Source: Magnetospirillum sp. XM-1 (lineage in GTDB: Bacteria; Pseudomonadota; Alphaproteobacteria; Rhodospirillales; Magnetospirillaceae). From it: 64,000 nt of DNA. The notes under the pieces were generated by a model. That model was not told where the DNA came from, searched no databases, and saw nothing but the letters and a program-made list of their open reading frames with translations. Location of the stretch: NCBI RefSeq assembly GCF_001511835.1, contig NZ_LN997848.1, positions 1,240,001-1,304,000 on the forward strand, read 5' to 3'. Positions within the stretch are counted from its first letter, which is position 1, and each line of letters begins with the position of its first letter. Made by a program: the position numbers and the translations under genes. Positions 34,985 through 44,543 of the stretch are shown here, in pieces.

Positions 34985-36871
34985 TCAGGCGCGATCCGGC
35001 AGGGTGAAGATGAAGGTGCTGCCCTCGCCGGGGACCGACACCACGCGGATGCGGCCGCCGTGACGTTCCACGATCTTGCGGCAGATGGCAAGGCCAATCC
35101 CGGTTCCCTCGTAACGGTTCAGGGGATGGAGGCGCTGGAACACCATGAAAATCTTGTCCCAGTACTCCTGATCGATGCCGATGCCGTTGTCGGACACCGA
35201 GAACTCCCAGTAATCGCCGTGGCGGCTTGCCTTGACCGTGATCTCGGGCTTGCGTTCGGGATGGTGGAACTTGACGGCGTTGCCGAGCAGATGCTGGAAC
35301 AGGGCCCGCAATTGCGCCGCGTCGGCGTTCAGCGTGGGCAGGGAGTCCCGGACGACCACCGCCTTGGCCTCGTCCAGGGAGGGTTTCAGGTTCTCCAGCG
35401 CCTCGGCCAGGACGGTGCCGGTTTCCACGGTCGGGAACACCGGGTCGCCGCGGTCGATCAGGGTGTAGTCCAACAGGCCGCTCAACTGGGCGCGCATGCG
35501 GTGGGCGCCTTCGACGGCATAGGCGATGTACTGGTCGGCGTCCTCGCCCAGCCGGTCGCCGTAGCGCATCTGCAGCAGTTGCAGGAAGCTTGCGATGGTC
35601 CGCGCCGGTTCCTGCAGGTCGTGGGCGGCCACGGCGGTGACCATCTCCAGGTCGTAATGGGCCCGGCGCAACTTTTCCTCGGCCGTTTTGCGCCCCGTGA
35701 TGTCGCGGCTGATGCCGACCATGCCCAGCAGCGTTTCCTTGTCGTCGTGGACCGGCGCCTTGACGGTTTCCAGCAGCACCCGCCTGCCGTCGGGATAGTC
35801 GATCCATTCCTCGTTGCAGGTGGGCCGTCCGGCGGCCATGGCCTCGCGGTCCTTGGCGCGATAGAACGCGGCGATGTCGGGGGGCGCGAATTCGTTGTCG
35901 GTCTTGCCGACCATCTCGGTCTCGGGCCGGCCGCAATAGGTGGCGAAGGCCCGGTTGTAGCCGAGATAGCGCGATTCGGCGTCCTTGAAGAAGATCAGGT
36001 CGGGCACCGAATCCATCAGGGCGCGCAGCAGGGCTCGCTCCTGGGCCAGGGCGTCGTAGGGCGCCTGGACGCCGGAGGCGAACAGGGCGTCATAGATCAG
36101 GATATAGGCGCAGGCCTTGCCCACATGGCCGGCCAGATTGAACAGGTCGCCGGTATCGGCGTAGAGGGTGAGCAGGACGCCGGTAAGGCCGAGAATCCAG
36201 GCCGCTCCGGCCAGCTTCAGGTCATTGCGGTCGCCCGAGCGCCGGAATTGCAGGCAGAGCAGGCTGGACGCCGTCACATAGGCGGCGGCCAGAACGTATT
36301 CGGCGCCGATCTTCAAGCCGGTCAGCCCACTGCCGGGAATGAAGGTCCGGGGGAACCAATCCGGACGGAACAGGCCCGCCAGGACCAATGCCGACGTCAG
36401 CAGACCGATGGCGCCAAGCCACCAGCGGCGTTTGGCGTCGCTCCACTGCCGCTCGACGGTGGTCACCGCCAGGATCAGGCCGACCGCCGTTGCAAGCCGC
36501 CCGAGAAGCCAGAGATTGATGCCTTTCTCGGTGCTGCTGGGCGAAAAAAGGTCCGGCATGCCCGGAAAGGAGAAAGTGTGCGCCATGTCCATGGCCGCCG
36601 TCGCCAGGGCGGCCAGCCCTAAAATCAGGTTGCGATGGCTCTTGTCGGCCCGGCGCGCCGCCCAGCCGAGCGAGAACACCATCAACGACACGGCGATGCT
36701 GAGCAGTTCCAGGATGGAATGGACCGGCAGGTAATCCTTGGGATCGGCGAACAGCTGTCCCGGAGGAGTGATCCGCACGGCAAGACCGCAAACGGCCGCC
36801 GCCGCCAGCAGCAACAGCGGGGGCGTCGCCAGCGACGAAAGCGTCTCGAACCTTGTGATCTGTTTCCGCAC
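34985..36871 (-). CDS. Membrane PAS-domain sensor histidine kinase
   Basis: 628 residues. Seven or eight hydrophobic helices in the first ~260 residues (MASE3-like: LPVHSILELLSIAVSLMVF, MDMAHTFSFPGMPD), a PAS domain (VPDLIFFKDAESRYLGYN), then HisKA with H417 (AVAAHDLQEPART) and HATPase (DNGIGID, GTGIGLAICRKIVERHGG). No receiver. Starts upstream of GTG 36871 would lie inside a rho-independent terminator (36897-36923), so GTG 36871, with GGGAA 6 nt upstream, is preferred. It stands between accD and folC. Confidence 0.85.
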   Translation of the reverse strand: MRKQITRFETLSSLATPPLLLLAAAAVCGLAVRITPPGQLFADPKDYLPVHSILELLSIAVSLMVFSLGWAARRADKSHRNLILGLAALATAAMDMAHTFSFPGMPDLFSPSSTEKGINLWLLGRLATAVGLILAVTTVERQWSDAKRRWWLGAIGLLTSALVLAGLFRPDWFPRTFIPGSGLTGLKIGAEYVLAAAYVTASSLLCLQFRRSGDRNDLKLAGAAWILGLTGVLLTLYADTGDLFNLAGHVGKACAYILIYDALFASGVQAPYDALAQERALLRALMDSVPDLIFFKDAESRYLGYNRAFATYCGRPETEMVGKTDNEFAPPDIAAFYRAKDREAMAAGRPTCNEEWIDYPDGRRVLLETVKAPVHDDKETLLGMVGISRDITGRKTAEEKLRRAHYDLEMVTAVAAHDLQEPARTIASFLQLLQMRYGDRLGEDADQYIAYAVEGAHRMRAQLSGLLDYTLIDRGDPVFPTVETGTVLAEALENLKPSLDEAKAVVVRDSLPTLNADAAQLRALFQHLLGNAVKFHHPERKPEITVKASRHGDYWEFSVSDNGIGIDQEYWDKIFMVFQRLHPLNRYEGTGIGLAICRKIVERHGGRIRVVSVPGEGSTFIFTLPDRA

Positions 36872-36889
36872 GTCCGGTTCCCAGGGCTC

Positions 36890-36923
36890 AAAAAATAATA
36901 CCGAGGCCATGGGCCTCGGTATT
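36890..36923 (-). terminator. Rho-independent terminator of the trpBA-accD transcript
   Basis: Read on the minus strand: a perfect 12-bp stem (AATACCGAGGCC and complement, loop CAT) at 36923-36897 followed by ATTTTTT. It ends the accD transcript 68 nt after the stop and separates it from the downstream kinase gene. Confidence 0.88.
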
Positions 36924-36990
36924 ACCATCTTCCTAGGATAAGGAATCGGACGTTGAATTTCCAGTCCTGAAGAGTCGTGCTCTCCCCGGA

Positions 36991-37917
36991 TCAGTCCTGG
37001 TCGACGCTGTCGGGGGTGTCGATGGGCAGCGCCACCAGGTCGCCGGCCGCGCCGCGATTGCGCAAGAGCGACAGGACGCGGATCATGGTGGCGCGGAGCT
37101 CGCGGCGCGGCACCACCATGTCGACCATGCCGTGTTCCAGCAGGTATTCCGCCTTCTGGAAGCCCTCGGGCAGCTTCTCGCGGATGGTGCTTTCGATGAC
37201 GCGGGCGCCGGCGAAGCCGATCACCGCGCCGGGCTCGGCGATGGCGATGTCGCCCAGCATGGCGAAGCTGGCCGAGACGCCGCCGGTGGTGGGGTCGGTC
37301 AGCAGCACGATATAGGGCAGCCGCTTCTCCTTGACCTTGTCCACCGCCACGGTGGTCCTGGCCATCTGCATCAGCGACAGGATGCCTTCCTGCATACGGG
37401 CGCCGCCCGAGGCCGGGATGACGATCAAGGGCGCGTCCTGCAGCACCGCCAGCTCGGCCGCCGCCACGATGCCCTCGCCCACGGCGATGCCCATGGAGCC
37501 GCCCTGGAAGTCGAAGTTGAAGCAGGCCGCCACCACGTTCATGCCGCCCATGCGGCCGTGGGCGACGACGATGGCGTCGGTCTCGCCGGTCTTGGAGCGG
37601 GTGTCCTTCAGGCGGTCGGTATAGCGCTTCTGGTCCTTGAACTTCAGCGGGTCGTCGGCGACCTTGGGCAGCTCGATGCGCTGGAACTGGCCGTCGTCGA
37701 ACAGCATGCCGAGGCGCTTCTTCACCGACAGGCGCAGATGGTGGCCGCAATGCTGGCAGACGTTCAGCGCCTTCTCCAGGTCACGGTGGAAGATCATGTG
37801 GCCGCAGCCCGGGCATTTGAGCCACAGGTTGTCGGGGACCTCCTTGGGCGCCACCAGTCCGACCAGACGCTCCTTGAGTGAGCGGCGGGTCTCGTTGAGA
37901 TTAGTCAGCCAATTCAT
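36991..37917 (-). CDS. accD: Acetyl-CoA carboxylase carboxyltransferase, beta subunit
   Basis: Transfers carboxybiotin's CO2 to acetyl-CoA, giving malonyl-CoA for fatty-acid synthesis, together with AccA. 308 residues. The zinc ribbon is C35, C38, C54 and C57 (KCPGCG...VCQHCG). The carboxyltransferase core has GGSMGIAVGEGIV, PASGGARMQEG and DPTTGGVSASF. It belongs with trpBA and folC in the alphaproteobacterial order; the GxxExxY cassette separates it from trpA. Confidence 0.96.
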   Translation of the reverse strand: MNWLTNLNETRRSLKERLVGLVAPKEVPDNLWLKCPGCGHMIFHRDLEKALNVCQHCGHHLRLSVKKRLGMLFDDGQFQRIELPKVADDPLKFKDQKRYTDRLKDTRSKTGETDAIVVAHGRMGGMNVVAACFNFDFQGGSMGIAVGEGIVAAAELAVLQDAPLIVIPASGGARMQEGILSLMQMARTTVAVDKVKEKRLPYIVLLTDPTTGGVSASFAMLGDIAIAEPGAVIGFAGARVIESTIREKLPEGFQKAEYLLEHGMVDMVVPRRELRATMIRVLSLLRNRGAAGDLVALPIDTPDSVDQD

Positions 37918-37950
37918 GATGAGTTCCCTGGGTCGGCGGCTAGGAAATCA

Positions 37951-38387
37951 GCCACAGATGAACACAGATAAACACAGATGGCTCGTCACAGGACCAGCCT
38001 CCGGTACTCGATGCGGGGGAGCCCGAAATTTATGAGCAGCCCGACTTTGACGTCTCCAGCCTTCAGATAATTCAGGCACTGGGCGGTGTGTGCCGGACCC
38101 AAGGCCTCAACGGCTTTCAGTTCGACCACGACCCGGCCATCCACGATCATGTCGGCCACATAGGTACCAATTTCGGTCCCTTTGTAAATTATCTTGAAGG
38201 CCTTTTCGCGTTCGACAGGCAAGCCGGCGAGGACGAGCTCATGAGCCAGCGCCTTCTGGTAAACGGATTCCAGGAAACCATGTCCAAGCGTGTTGGCAAC
38301 CTCAAAAGCCGCCGACAGTATGCACCCCGTCAGTGGGTCCTTGAGGTCATCATCCTTCATCTGTGTTTATCTGTGTTCATCTGTGGC
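37951..38387. mobile_element. 437-bp cassette with perfect 30-bp terminal inverted repeats
   Basis: The ends 37951-37980 and 38358-38387 are exact inverted repeats of 30 bp. Each arm consists of three tandem decamers of the type ACACAGATGA/ACACAGATAA. One gene (GxxExxY protein) fills the interior: its ATG is the last codon of the right arm and its stop lies 5 nt inside the left arm. It sits 8 bp beyond the trpA stop in an otherwise conserved operon. No target duplication is evident. It has the form of a minimal non-autonomous transposable unit. Confidence 0.8.
37986..38360 (-). CDS. GxxExxY protein
   Basis: 124 residues of the GxxExxY family (TIGR04256): GHGFLESVYQKAL carries the name motif, followed by LPVEREKAFKIIYKG, YVADMIVDGRVVVELKAVE (a D...ExK arrangement reminiscent of PD-(D/E)XK nucleases) and LLINFG. 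The function of the family is unknown to me; a nuclease-like fold is plausible. The start codon is inside the right terminal repeat, so that repeat also supplies the 5' leader; no Shine-Dalgarno is visible. Confidence 0.88.
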   Translation of the reverse strand: MKDDDLKDPLTGCILSAAFEVANTLGHGFLESVYQKALAHELVLAGLPVEREKAFKIIYKGTEIGTYVADMIVDGRVVVELKAVEALGPAHTAQCLNYLKAGDVKVGLLINFGLPRIEYRRLVL

Positions 38388-38395
38388 CCAAAACC

Positions 38396-39205
38396 CTACT
38401 TCCGGGCGCCGCGCACGCCCTGGGCCAGGTCCTTGACCAGGGCCAGGGGGGCGGAGACGGCGGAAGGCTTGCCGATATTGTCGGCCAGAACCGAAACGAT
38501 GGCCGAGCCCACCACGGCGCCGTCGGCGATGCGGGCCACTTCGGCCGCCTGGGCCGGGGCCTTGATGCCGAAGCCGACGCAGACCGGAAGATCGGTGTGG
38601 CGGCGGATGCGCGAAACCGCCTCGTCGATGGCCGATTGGGCCGCCGACGCGGTGCCGGTGATTCCGGCGATGGACACGTAGTAGACGAAGCCCGACGCGT
38701 TGGACAGCACCACGGGCAGGCGCTTGTCGTCGCTGGTGGGCGTGGTCAGCACGATGAAGTCGATGTGGCTGGCCCTGAGGTGGGGCACCAGCTCGTCGGC
38801 TTCCTCGGGCGGCAGGTCGACGATGATCAGCCCGTCCACCCCGGCGGCGGCGGCGTCACGGGCGAATTTCTCCGGACCCCAGGCGTAGACGGGATTGTAG
38901 TAGCCCATCAGGATGATCGGCGTCTCGGCATCGGTCTTGCGGAACTGGGCCACCATCTCCAGGGTCTGGCGGAGCGAGCCGCCGGCCTTCAAGGCACGGC
39001 CCGCCGCCAGCTCGATCACCGGGCCGTCGGCCATGGGATCGGTGAAGGGCATGCCCAGCTCGATGATGTCGGCGCCGGCCGCCGGCATGCCGTCGAGCAG
39101 GGCCTGGCTGGTGGCGCGGTCGGGGTCGCCGGCGGTGATGAAGGTCACCAGGGCGGCGCGGTTCTCCGCCTTCAGCTTCTCGAAACGCTTGGCGATACGC
39201 GACAT
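38396..39205 (-). CDS. trpA: Tryptophan synthase alpha subunit
   Basis: Cleaves indole-3-glycerol phosphate to indole, which tunnels to TrpB. 269 residues. Catalytic E49 ([13 protein letters not shown]), D60 (MADGP), and [11 protein letters not shown] are present. The ATG overlaps the trpB stop by one nucleotide (TGATG), so translation is coupled. Confidence 0.96.
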   Translation of the reverse strand: MSRIAKRFEKLKAENRAALVTFITAGDPDRATSQALLDGMPAAGADIIELGMPFTDPMADGPVIELAAGRALKAGGSLRQTLEMVAQFRKTDAETPIILMGYYNPVYAWGPEKFARDAAAAGVDGLIIVDLPPEEADELVPHLRASHIDFIVLTTPTSDDKRLPVVLSNASGFVYYVSIAGITGTASAAQSAIDEAVSRIRRHTDLPVCVGFGIKAPAQAAEVARIADGAVVGSAIVSVLADNIGKPSAVSAPLALVKDLAQGVRGARK

Positions 39206-40428
39206 CAGACGAGCCCCCCAAGATGCACGTCGCCCAGCGCCTTGGCGATGGTGTTGACGTCCTTGTCGCCGCGCCCCGACAGGTTGACCACCATCAGGTG
39301 ATCGGCGGGCAGGGTGGGGGCCAGCTTGGCGGCGTAAGCGATGGCGTGGCTGGATTCCAGCGCCGGAATGATGCCCTCCAGCCGCGTGCATTGCTGGAAG
39401 GCGGCCACCGCCTCGTCATCGGTGACGGAGACGTATTCCACGCGGCCGGTCTCGTGCAGCCAGGAATGCTCGGGCCCGATGCCGGGATAGTCCAGGCCCG
39501 CCGAGATGGAGTGGGCCTCGGCGATCTGGCCGTCGGCATCCTGCAGCAGGTAGGTGCGGTTGCCGTGCAGCACGCCGGGCTTGCCGCCGGTCAAGGACGC
39601 GGCGTGCAGCTTGTCCAGGCCGTGGCCGGCCGCTTCGACGCCGATGATGCGCACGCTGGTGTCGTCGAGGAAGGGGTGGAACAGGCCCATGGCGTTGGAG
39701 CCGCCGCCGATGCAGGCCACCAGGGAATCGGGCAGGCGGCCCTCGGCGGCCATGATCTGGCCGCGCACTTCCTCGCCGATCACCGACTGGAAGTCGCGGA
39801 CCATGGCCGGGTACGGATGCGGCCCGGCCACGGTGCCGATCAGGTAATAGGTGTCGGCGACGTTGGAGACCCAGTCCCTGAGCGCGTCGTTCATGGCGTC
39901 CTTCAAGGTCGCCGCGCCGGCGGTGACGGGCTTCACTTCGGCGCCCAGCAGCTTCATGCGGTAGACGTTGGGCATCTGCCGCTCGATGTCGGTGGCGCCC
40001 ATGTAGATGACGCATTGCATGCCGAACAGGGCGCAGACGGTGGCGGTGGCCACCCCGTGCTGGCCGGCCCCGGTCTCGGCGATGATGCGCTGCTTGCCCA
40101 TGCGCCGGGCCAGCAGGATCTGGCCGATGCAGTTGTTGATCTTGTGCGCCCCGGTGTGATTCAGGTCCTCGCGCTTCAGGAACACCTTGGCGCCGCCGAA
40201 GGCCTGGGTCAGGCGACGGGCGAAATACAGCGGATTGGGGCGGCCCACATACTGGGCCAGCAGCGAGCGGAACTCGGCCTGGAAGACGGGATCGGCCTTG
40301 GCCGCCGCGTAAGCCTTCTCCACCTCGAGGATGAGGGGCATCAGCGTCTCGGCCACGTAGCGACCGCCGAAGATGCCGAAATGTCCGCGTTCGTCGGGAC
40401 CGGCGCGATAGGTGTTCAGGCTTTGCAT
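39205..40428 (-). CDS. trpB: Tryptophan synthase beta subunit
   Basis: Condenses indole with serine using PLP. 407 residues. PLP lysine K96 (HTGAHKINN), phosphate-binding [10 protein letters not shown], and catalytic KREDLNHTG. First gene of the minus-strand trpBA-accD unit. trpF, which normally precedes trpB, lies at 47524-48165 on the other strand. Confidence 0.97.
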   Translation of the reverse strand: MQSLNTYRAGPDERGHFGIFGGRYVAETLMPLILEVEKAYAAAKADPVFQAEFRSLLAQYVGRPNPLYFARRLTQAFGGAKVFLKREDLNHTGAHKINNCIGQILLARRMGKQRIIAETGAGQHGVATATVCALFGMQCVIYMGATDIERQMPNVYRMKLLGAEVKPVTAGAATLKDAMNDALRDWVSNVADTYYLIGTVAGPHPYPAMVRDFQSVIGEEVRGQIMAAEGRLPDSLVACIGGGSNAMGLFHPFLDDTSVRIIGVEAAGHGLDKLHAASLTGGKPGVLHGNRTYLLQDADGQIAEAHSISAGLDYPGIGPEHSWLHETGRVEYVSVTDDEAVAAFQQCTRLEGIIPALESSHAIAYAAKLAPTLPADHLMVVNLSGRGDKDVNTIAKALGDVHLGGLV

Positions 40429-40526
40429 CTTCAGTTCGTGACCTTAGGGCGGCGGAAAGGCGCCAATAAAGCAGAAAGCGCCGCCCCTGAGGAGAGCTTT
40501 TGTTTGGATAGGCCCAAGGGGCCGCG

Positions 40527-40626
40527 CGCCTTATGGCGCGGGAGCCAAGCCGCCCGCCGGCTTCGCCGGCAAACTATCTGGGATGCACGCCTTCGCGTGC
40601 AGTGGCGGCGCCCGGCGCCTGAGGGC
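40527..40626. repeat. Dispersed mosaic repeat, copy D
   Basis: Contains GCGCGCC-TTAT-GGCGCGGGAGCC, the hairpin GCCGGCTTCGCCGGC, GCACGCCTTCGCGTGC, and GGCGCCCGGCGCCTGAGGG. Shares the GCGCC.TATGGCGCG.GAGCC and GCGCCCGGCG..TGAGGG segments with the copy near 31.4 kb. It lies upstream of trpB, close to the inferred inversion breakpoint. Confidence 0.6.
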
Positions 40627-40649
40627 GATGCGCGGCGCGCATCTTGGTG

Positions 40650-42410
40650 TCAGTTTGGGCAGGGATGCACGATGACCAGATGGTCGGCGGCCTGTTTGGC
40701 GGCCTTCTTGTGGTCGGCCAGCAGGCGGGAAATGTCGTCCGACGAGCAGGTTCCGCATCCCGGCGTCAGGTGGACGGCGACGCAGCTGACCGTCATCAGA
40801 GGAAAGCGCACCGTGTTGCCCAGGCGGTCCTGGCCGACGATATGGCCCCTTCCCCTTGTCTCGTCGTCGTAGAAGCTTTCCACGTCGTGGGCGAAATCGG
40901 CGATCAGCTTGCGGCAGGTGTCGGCGGCGCTGTCCGCCGATTCGCCTAAGAAGCCGGCGAAGAAGTCGTCGCCGCCGATATGCCCGGCGAAGCCGCCCGC
41001 CGCCGCCATGGCCTTGGCCAGCAGGTCGCCGAACACTAAGATGGCGCGGTCGCCCAAGCGGAAGCCGTACTTGTCGTTGAACGGCTTGAAGTTGTCGAAA
41101 TCGAAATAGGCCAGCAGGCAGGCCTGGGCGCGGTTCTCCAGCGCCTCGCACACCCAGGACAGGATGCGGGCGTTGCCCGGCAGCCGGGTCAGCGGGTTCT
41201 GGTCGCGGGCCGTGGCCAGGTTCTTCTCGTTGATGACGCGCAGAAGCGAATCCGCCGACAGGAAGCCCACATAGCGCATGTCGTCGACGATCAGGATGCC
41301 TTCGGTGCGTTCCACCGCCGAATAGGCCTCCAGGATCTGCTCGGCCTTGGCGGCGATGTCGGCCACGGGGCAGCGCACGGCGAAATCCTTGAGCGAGCGG
41401 CCCAGGCATTTGTTGGCGATCAGCTCGCGGCCGAAGGGGGAGTAGGTGTAGTCCTTCAGTTCCTGGTCGCGCACGATGCCCACCGGGGCGCCGGCGCCGT
41501 CCACCACCGGAAAGAAGGTGGCCGACTTGTCGGCGCGGAAGCGCTCGAACACCTTTTCCATGGGGGTGTCGAGGGCCAGCGGCTCGGGCCGGGCGATCTG
41601 GTCGGCGATGATGCGCTGGTCCGACGTGCCGGCCCGGCGGTCCTGGCGGGCCAGGCGCTCTATCTCGGGGTAGTGGGACAGCATCTCGGCCCATTGCACG
41701 GTCGGCCGCTGCACCAGCCAGCCCTGGACCATGTCGCAGCCGATTTCCTTGCAGATGCGGAACTCGCGCTCCGTCTCGACGCCCTCGGCCACCACCACGG
41801 CACCCAGCAGGTGGGCGATGGTGACGATATGGGCCAGGAACACCTTCTTCTTGGAATCGGCGGCGATGTCGGCCACGAAGAAGCGGTCGATCTTCAGGTA
41901 GTCGGGCTCGGAATAGTAAAGCAGTTGCAGTCCCGAGAAGCCGGTGCCGAAATCGTCGATGGCCAGCCGGAAGCCCTGGCGCTTGAAGTGGCGGAAGGTG
42001 GCGACGGCGTCCAGGCCGTCTTCCAGCGGGTGACGCTCGGAGATCTCGAACACCACCGCCGAATCGGGCACGCCGTAGCGGTCCAGGATGGCCCGGGTGC
42101 GGCGCGCCGAATCGCCTTCGATGCTCAAGACCCGGTTGTCGATGTTGAGGAACAGCTTGGTCCGGGGGTGGTGGGCCAGGCTGGCGAAGGCCGCCACCGC
42201 CTTGTCGCGCAGCGCCAGCTCCACCTCGGCCAGGCAGCCGGCGGCGTGGCAGTGGTCGAAGAAGGCCTGGATCGATTCGAAGCCCGCCGCCTCGGTTCCC
42301 CGCAGCAGGGCCTCGTAGCCGTGGCAATCCCCGGAATGAATCCCGACCACCGGCTGAAGCGCCATGGTCAGGCCGTCGGTTATGTGTGGGTCGTCGATTC
42401 TACGGGTCAT
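40650..42410 (-). CDS. EAL-CBS-GGDEF cyclic-di-GMP signalling protein
   Basis: 586 residues. The N-terminal EAL phosphodiesterase domain (about 10-250) has YEALLRG (E33) and DDFGTGFSGL. A middle region (270-400) resembles a CBS pair (TFFPVVDGAGAPVGIVRDQEL, EGILIVDDMRYVGFLSADS). The C-terminal GGDEF domain has the A-site variant GGDDF. EAL-before-GGDEF with CBS between is the less common order. It is cytoplasmic, with no membrane segments. The net direction of c-di-GMP turnover cannot be read from sequence. Confidence 0.88.
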   Translation of the reverse strand: MTRRIDDPHITDGLTMALQPVVGIHSGDCHGYEALLRGTEAAGFESIQAFFDHCHAAGCLAEVELALRDKAVAAFASLAHHPRTKLFLNIDNRVLSIEGDSARRTRAILDRYGVPDSAVVFEISERHPLEDGLDAVATFRHFKRQGFRLAIDDFGTGFSGLQLLYYSEPDYLKIDRFFVADIAADSKKKVFLAHIVTIAHLLGAVVVAEGVETEREFRICKEIGCDMVQGWLVQRPTVQWAEMLSHYPEIERLARQDRRAGTSDQRIIADQIARPEPLALDTPMEKVFERFRADKSATFFPVVDGAGAPVGIVRDQELKDYTYSPFGRELIANKCLGRSLKDFAVRCPVADIAAKAEQILEAYSAVERTEGILIVDDMRYVGFLSADSLLRVINEKNLATARDQNPLTRLPGNARILSWVCEALENRAQACLLAYFDFDNFKPFNDKYGFRLGDRAILVFGDLLAKAMAAAGGFAGHIGGDDFFAGFLGESADSAADTCRKLIADFAHDVESFYDDETRGRGHIVGQDRLGNTVRFPLMTVSCVAVHLTPGCGTCSSDDISRLLADHKKAAKQAADHLVIVHPCPN

Positions 42411-42658
42411 CCCGATCGCTCCGGCCGGTTATCCCGGTGCGGATTCATCCGCCGAAGGCGGGGCGGCGGTCAATGCGGCGATGACGGCGGACGGCGAAAT
42501 TCACGGCGCTGTCATAACTGCCAAATGGCGTCGAATAAATGAATTTTAAACGAATGGCATACGAGGTTACACGGAGTATGTTGAAATGTTCTTATCCGAT
42601 TGATATCAATTTACAGGTTCAATCCGATTTGGCTACGTCGTTAGGTTAGGGGAGTCGA

Positions 42659-43183
42659 ATGGCAAGCAAGGGTATTCAACCCTCGGGGCGGGAACGGACC
42701 TTTGCCGAGGACGAGATCATCGTCAGCAAGACCGACACCACGGGGCGGCTCACCTATGTGAACGACGTCTTCCTGTCGGTTTCCGGCTTCACCGAGGCCG
42801 AACTGATCGGCCAGCCGCACAGCCTGATCCGCCATCCCGACATGCCGCGCTGCGTATTCAAGCTGCTGTGGGACACCATCGCCTCGGGCAAGGAACTGTT
42901 CGCCTATGTGGTCAATCTGGCCAAGAACGGCGACCATTACTGGGTTCTGGCCCACGTCACTCCGGATTTCGGCCCCGACGGCAAGATCGTCGGCTACCAC
43001 TCCAACCGCCGCGTGCCCCGCCGCGACGCGTTGGCCAAGGTTCAGCCCCTGTACCAGAGCCTGTTGAAGATCGAAGCGGCCGCTGCGGACCGCAAGCAGG
43101 GCATGGAGGCGGCATTCGCCGCCTTAGGTGATCAGCTGAAGCGCGAAGGAAAGCCCTATGCAGAATTTGTCCTCGGTCTCTAA
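42659..43183 (+). CDS. PAS-domain protein (Aer-like sensor half)
   Basis: 174 residues. An Aer-type PAS domain at about 15-125: DEIIVSKTDTTGRLTYVNDVFL, GFTEAELIGQPHSLIRHPDMPR and AYVVNLAKNGDHYWVLAHVTPD. Such domains often bind FAD and sense redox state or energy. It overlaps the chemoreceptor gene by 26 nt in another frame, so sensor and transducer are separate but coupled. Confidence 0.85.
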   Translation: MASKGIQPSGRERTFAEDEIIVSKTDTTGRLTYVNDVFLSVSGFTEAELIGQPHSLIRHPDMPRCVFKLLWDTIASGKELFAYVVNLAKNGDHYWVLAHVTPDFGPDGKIVGYHSNRRVPRRDALAKVQPLYQSLLKIEAAAADRKQGMEAAFAALGDQLKREGKPYAEFVLGL

Positions 43184-44456
43184 GGCCATCCGCGCCGCCT
43201 GGGTCGCCGTCGGCATCGCTGGCGCCCTGGCGATCCTCGCCCTGATCCTGCAGAACTGGGTCGCCGCCGGCGTGGCCGCCATCCTGGCGGTCGCCGCCTG
43301 GATGCCCATCAGGTTCCTGGGGCGCACCAACGCCAGCATCGAGAAGGCGGTGAAGGTCTGTCAGGCCGCCGCCAACGGCAATCTCGGCGTGCGCATCATG
43401 GATATCCGGGGCTCGGGCAACCTGGCCGTGATGCTGCGCTCCATCAACCGCCTGCTGGATCTGACCGAGGCCTATTGCCGCGAATCCCAGGCCGCCATGG
43501 AGCACGCCAACCAGCGCCAGTACTTCCGCAAGATCATCCAGACCGGCCTTCGGGGCGATTTCTCGCGCTATGCCGGCATCATCAACGCCTCGCTGGACCT
43601 GATGAAGAGCCGCGACGCCGAGGCGCTGGACTTCGCCGAGCAGAAGGTGCGCGTCCTGGTCCAGGAGGTGTCGTCCGCCTCGACCCAGCTGCAGCAAAGC
43701 TCGGACCGCCTGATGAACAACGCCACCCAGACGGTGAGCCAGGCCATGACTTCGGCCGCGGCGGCCGAGGAGGCCTCGGTCAACGTCCAGTCGGTGGCCG
43801 GCGCCGCCGAGGAGCTGGCCGCGTCGTTCGGCGAGATCAACATGCAGACCACCCGGGCCACCGCCATCTCGTCCGAGGCCATGGTCACCGCCCAGCGCAC
43901 CGACGAGACCGTGCGCGATCTCGGCAACGCCGCCGCCCAGATCGGCAGCGTGCTGTCGCTGATCCAGGACATTGCGTCGCAGACCAACCTGCTGGCGCTG
44001 AACGCCACCATCGAGGCGGCCCGCGCCGGCGAGGCGGGCAAGGGTTTCGCCGTCGTCGCCAACGAGGTCAAGACGCTGGCCAACCAGACGGCGCGCGCCA
44101 CCGAAGAGATCTCCACCCATGTCAGCCAGATCCAGCTGGCCTCGGAAGGTGCCGCCGCCGCCATCCGCGAGATCGCCCAGATCGTCGGCACCATCCAGGA
44201 AACCTCCACCGCCGTGGCCGGCGCCGTCGAGGAGCAGAACGCGGTGACCATGGAAATCTCGCGCAATGTCCAGGAGGCCGCCACCGGTACCGCCTCGGTG
44301 TCGGAAGCGGTGGCCTATGTGAAGGACACCGCCGAGACCACCGACCAGGAGGCCAAGGACATCTCGGCCGCCGCCGCCAGCCTGGCCCGGCGCGCCGACG
44401 ACCTGGAAGCCCAGATCAACGGCTTCATCGCCAAGATCAAGGGCGAGGCGGCCTGA
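43158..44456 (+). CDS. Methyl-accepting chemotaxis protein lacking a periplasmic domain
   Basis: 432 residues. Two adjacent hydrophobic helices near 14-55 form a membrane hairpin without a ligand domain, then a HAMP-like stretch, then the signalling domain with the conserved hairpin tip DIASQTNLLALNATIEAARAGEAGKGFAVVANEV. The layout equals the transducer half of Aer. The overlapping PAS gene upstream is the likely input, giving an energy-taxis or aerotaxis receptor split in two. Confidence 0.9.
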   Translation: MQNLSSVSKAIRAAWVAVGIAGALAILALILQNWVAAGVAAILAVAAWMPIRFLGRTNASIEKAVKVCQAAANGNLGVRIMDIRGSGNLAVMLRSINRLLDLTEAYCRESQAAMEHANQRQYFRKIIQTGLRGDFSRYAGIINASLDLMKSRDAEALDFAEQKVRVLVQEVSSASTQLQQSSDRLMNNATQTVSQAMTSAAAAEEASVNVQSVAGAAEELAASFGEINMQTTRATAISSEAMVTAQRTDETVRDLGNAAAQIGSVLSLIQDIASQTNLLALNATIEAARAGEAGKGFAVVANEVKTLANQTARATEEISTHVSQIQLASEGAAAAIREIAQIVGTIQETSTAVAGAVEEQNAVTMEISRNVQEAATGTASVSEAVAYVKDTAETTDQEAKDISAAAASLARRADDLEAQINGFIAKIKGEAA

Positions 44457-44543
44457 TCACGATCCGGGAGGGCTTCGCGGCCCTCCCGCTTGCTCCCGCA
44501 CGCCTGACGCGGTAAACCGGGTGACGGCAATCGCGGGGTTTCC

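Noticed and set aside
37951..38387. CRISPR-like or tandem-repeat locus
   Set aside because: The repeats are decamers arranged as inverted ends around a gene, not repeat-spacer units.
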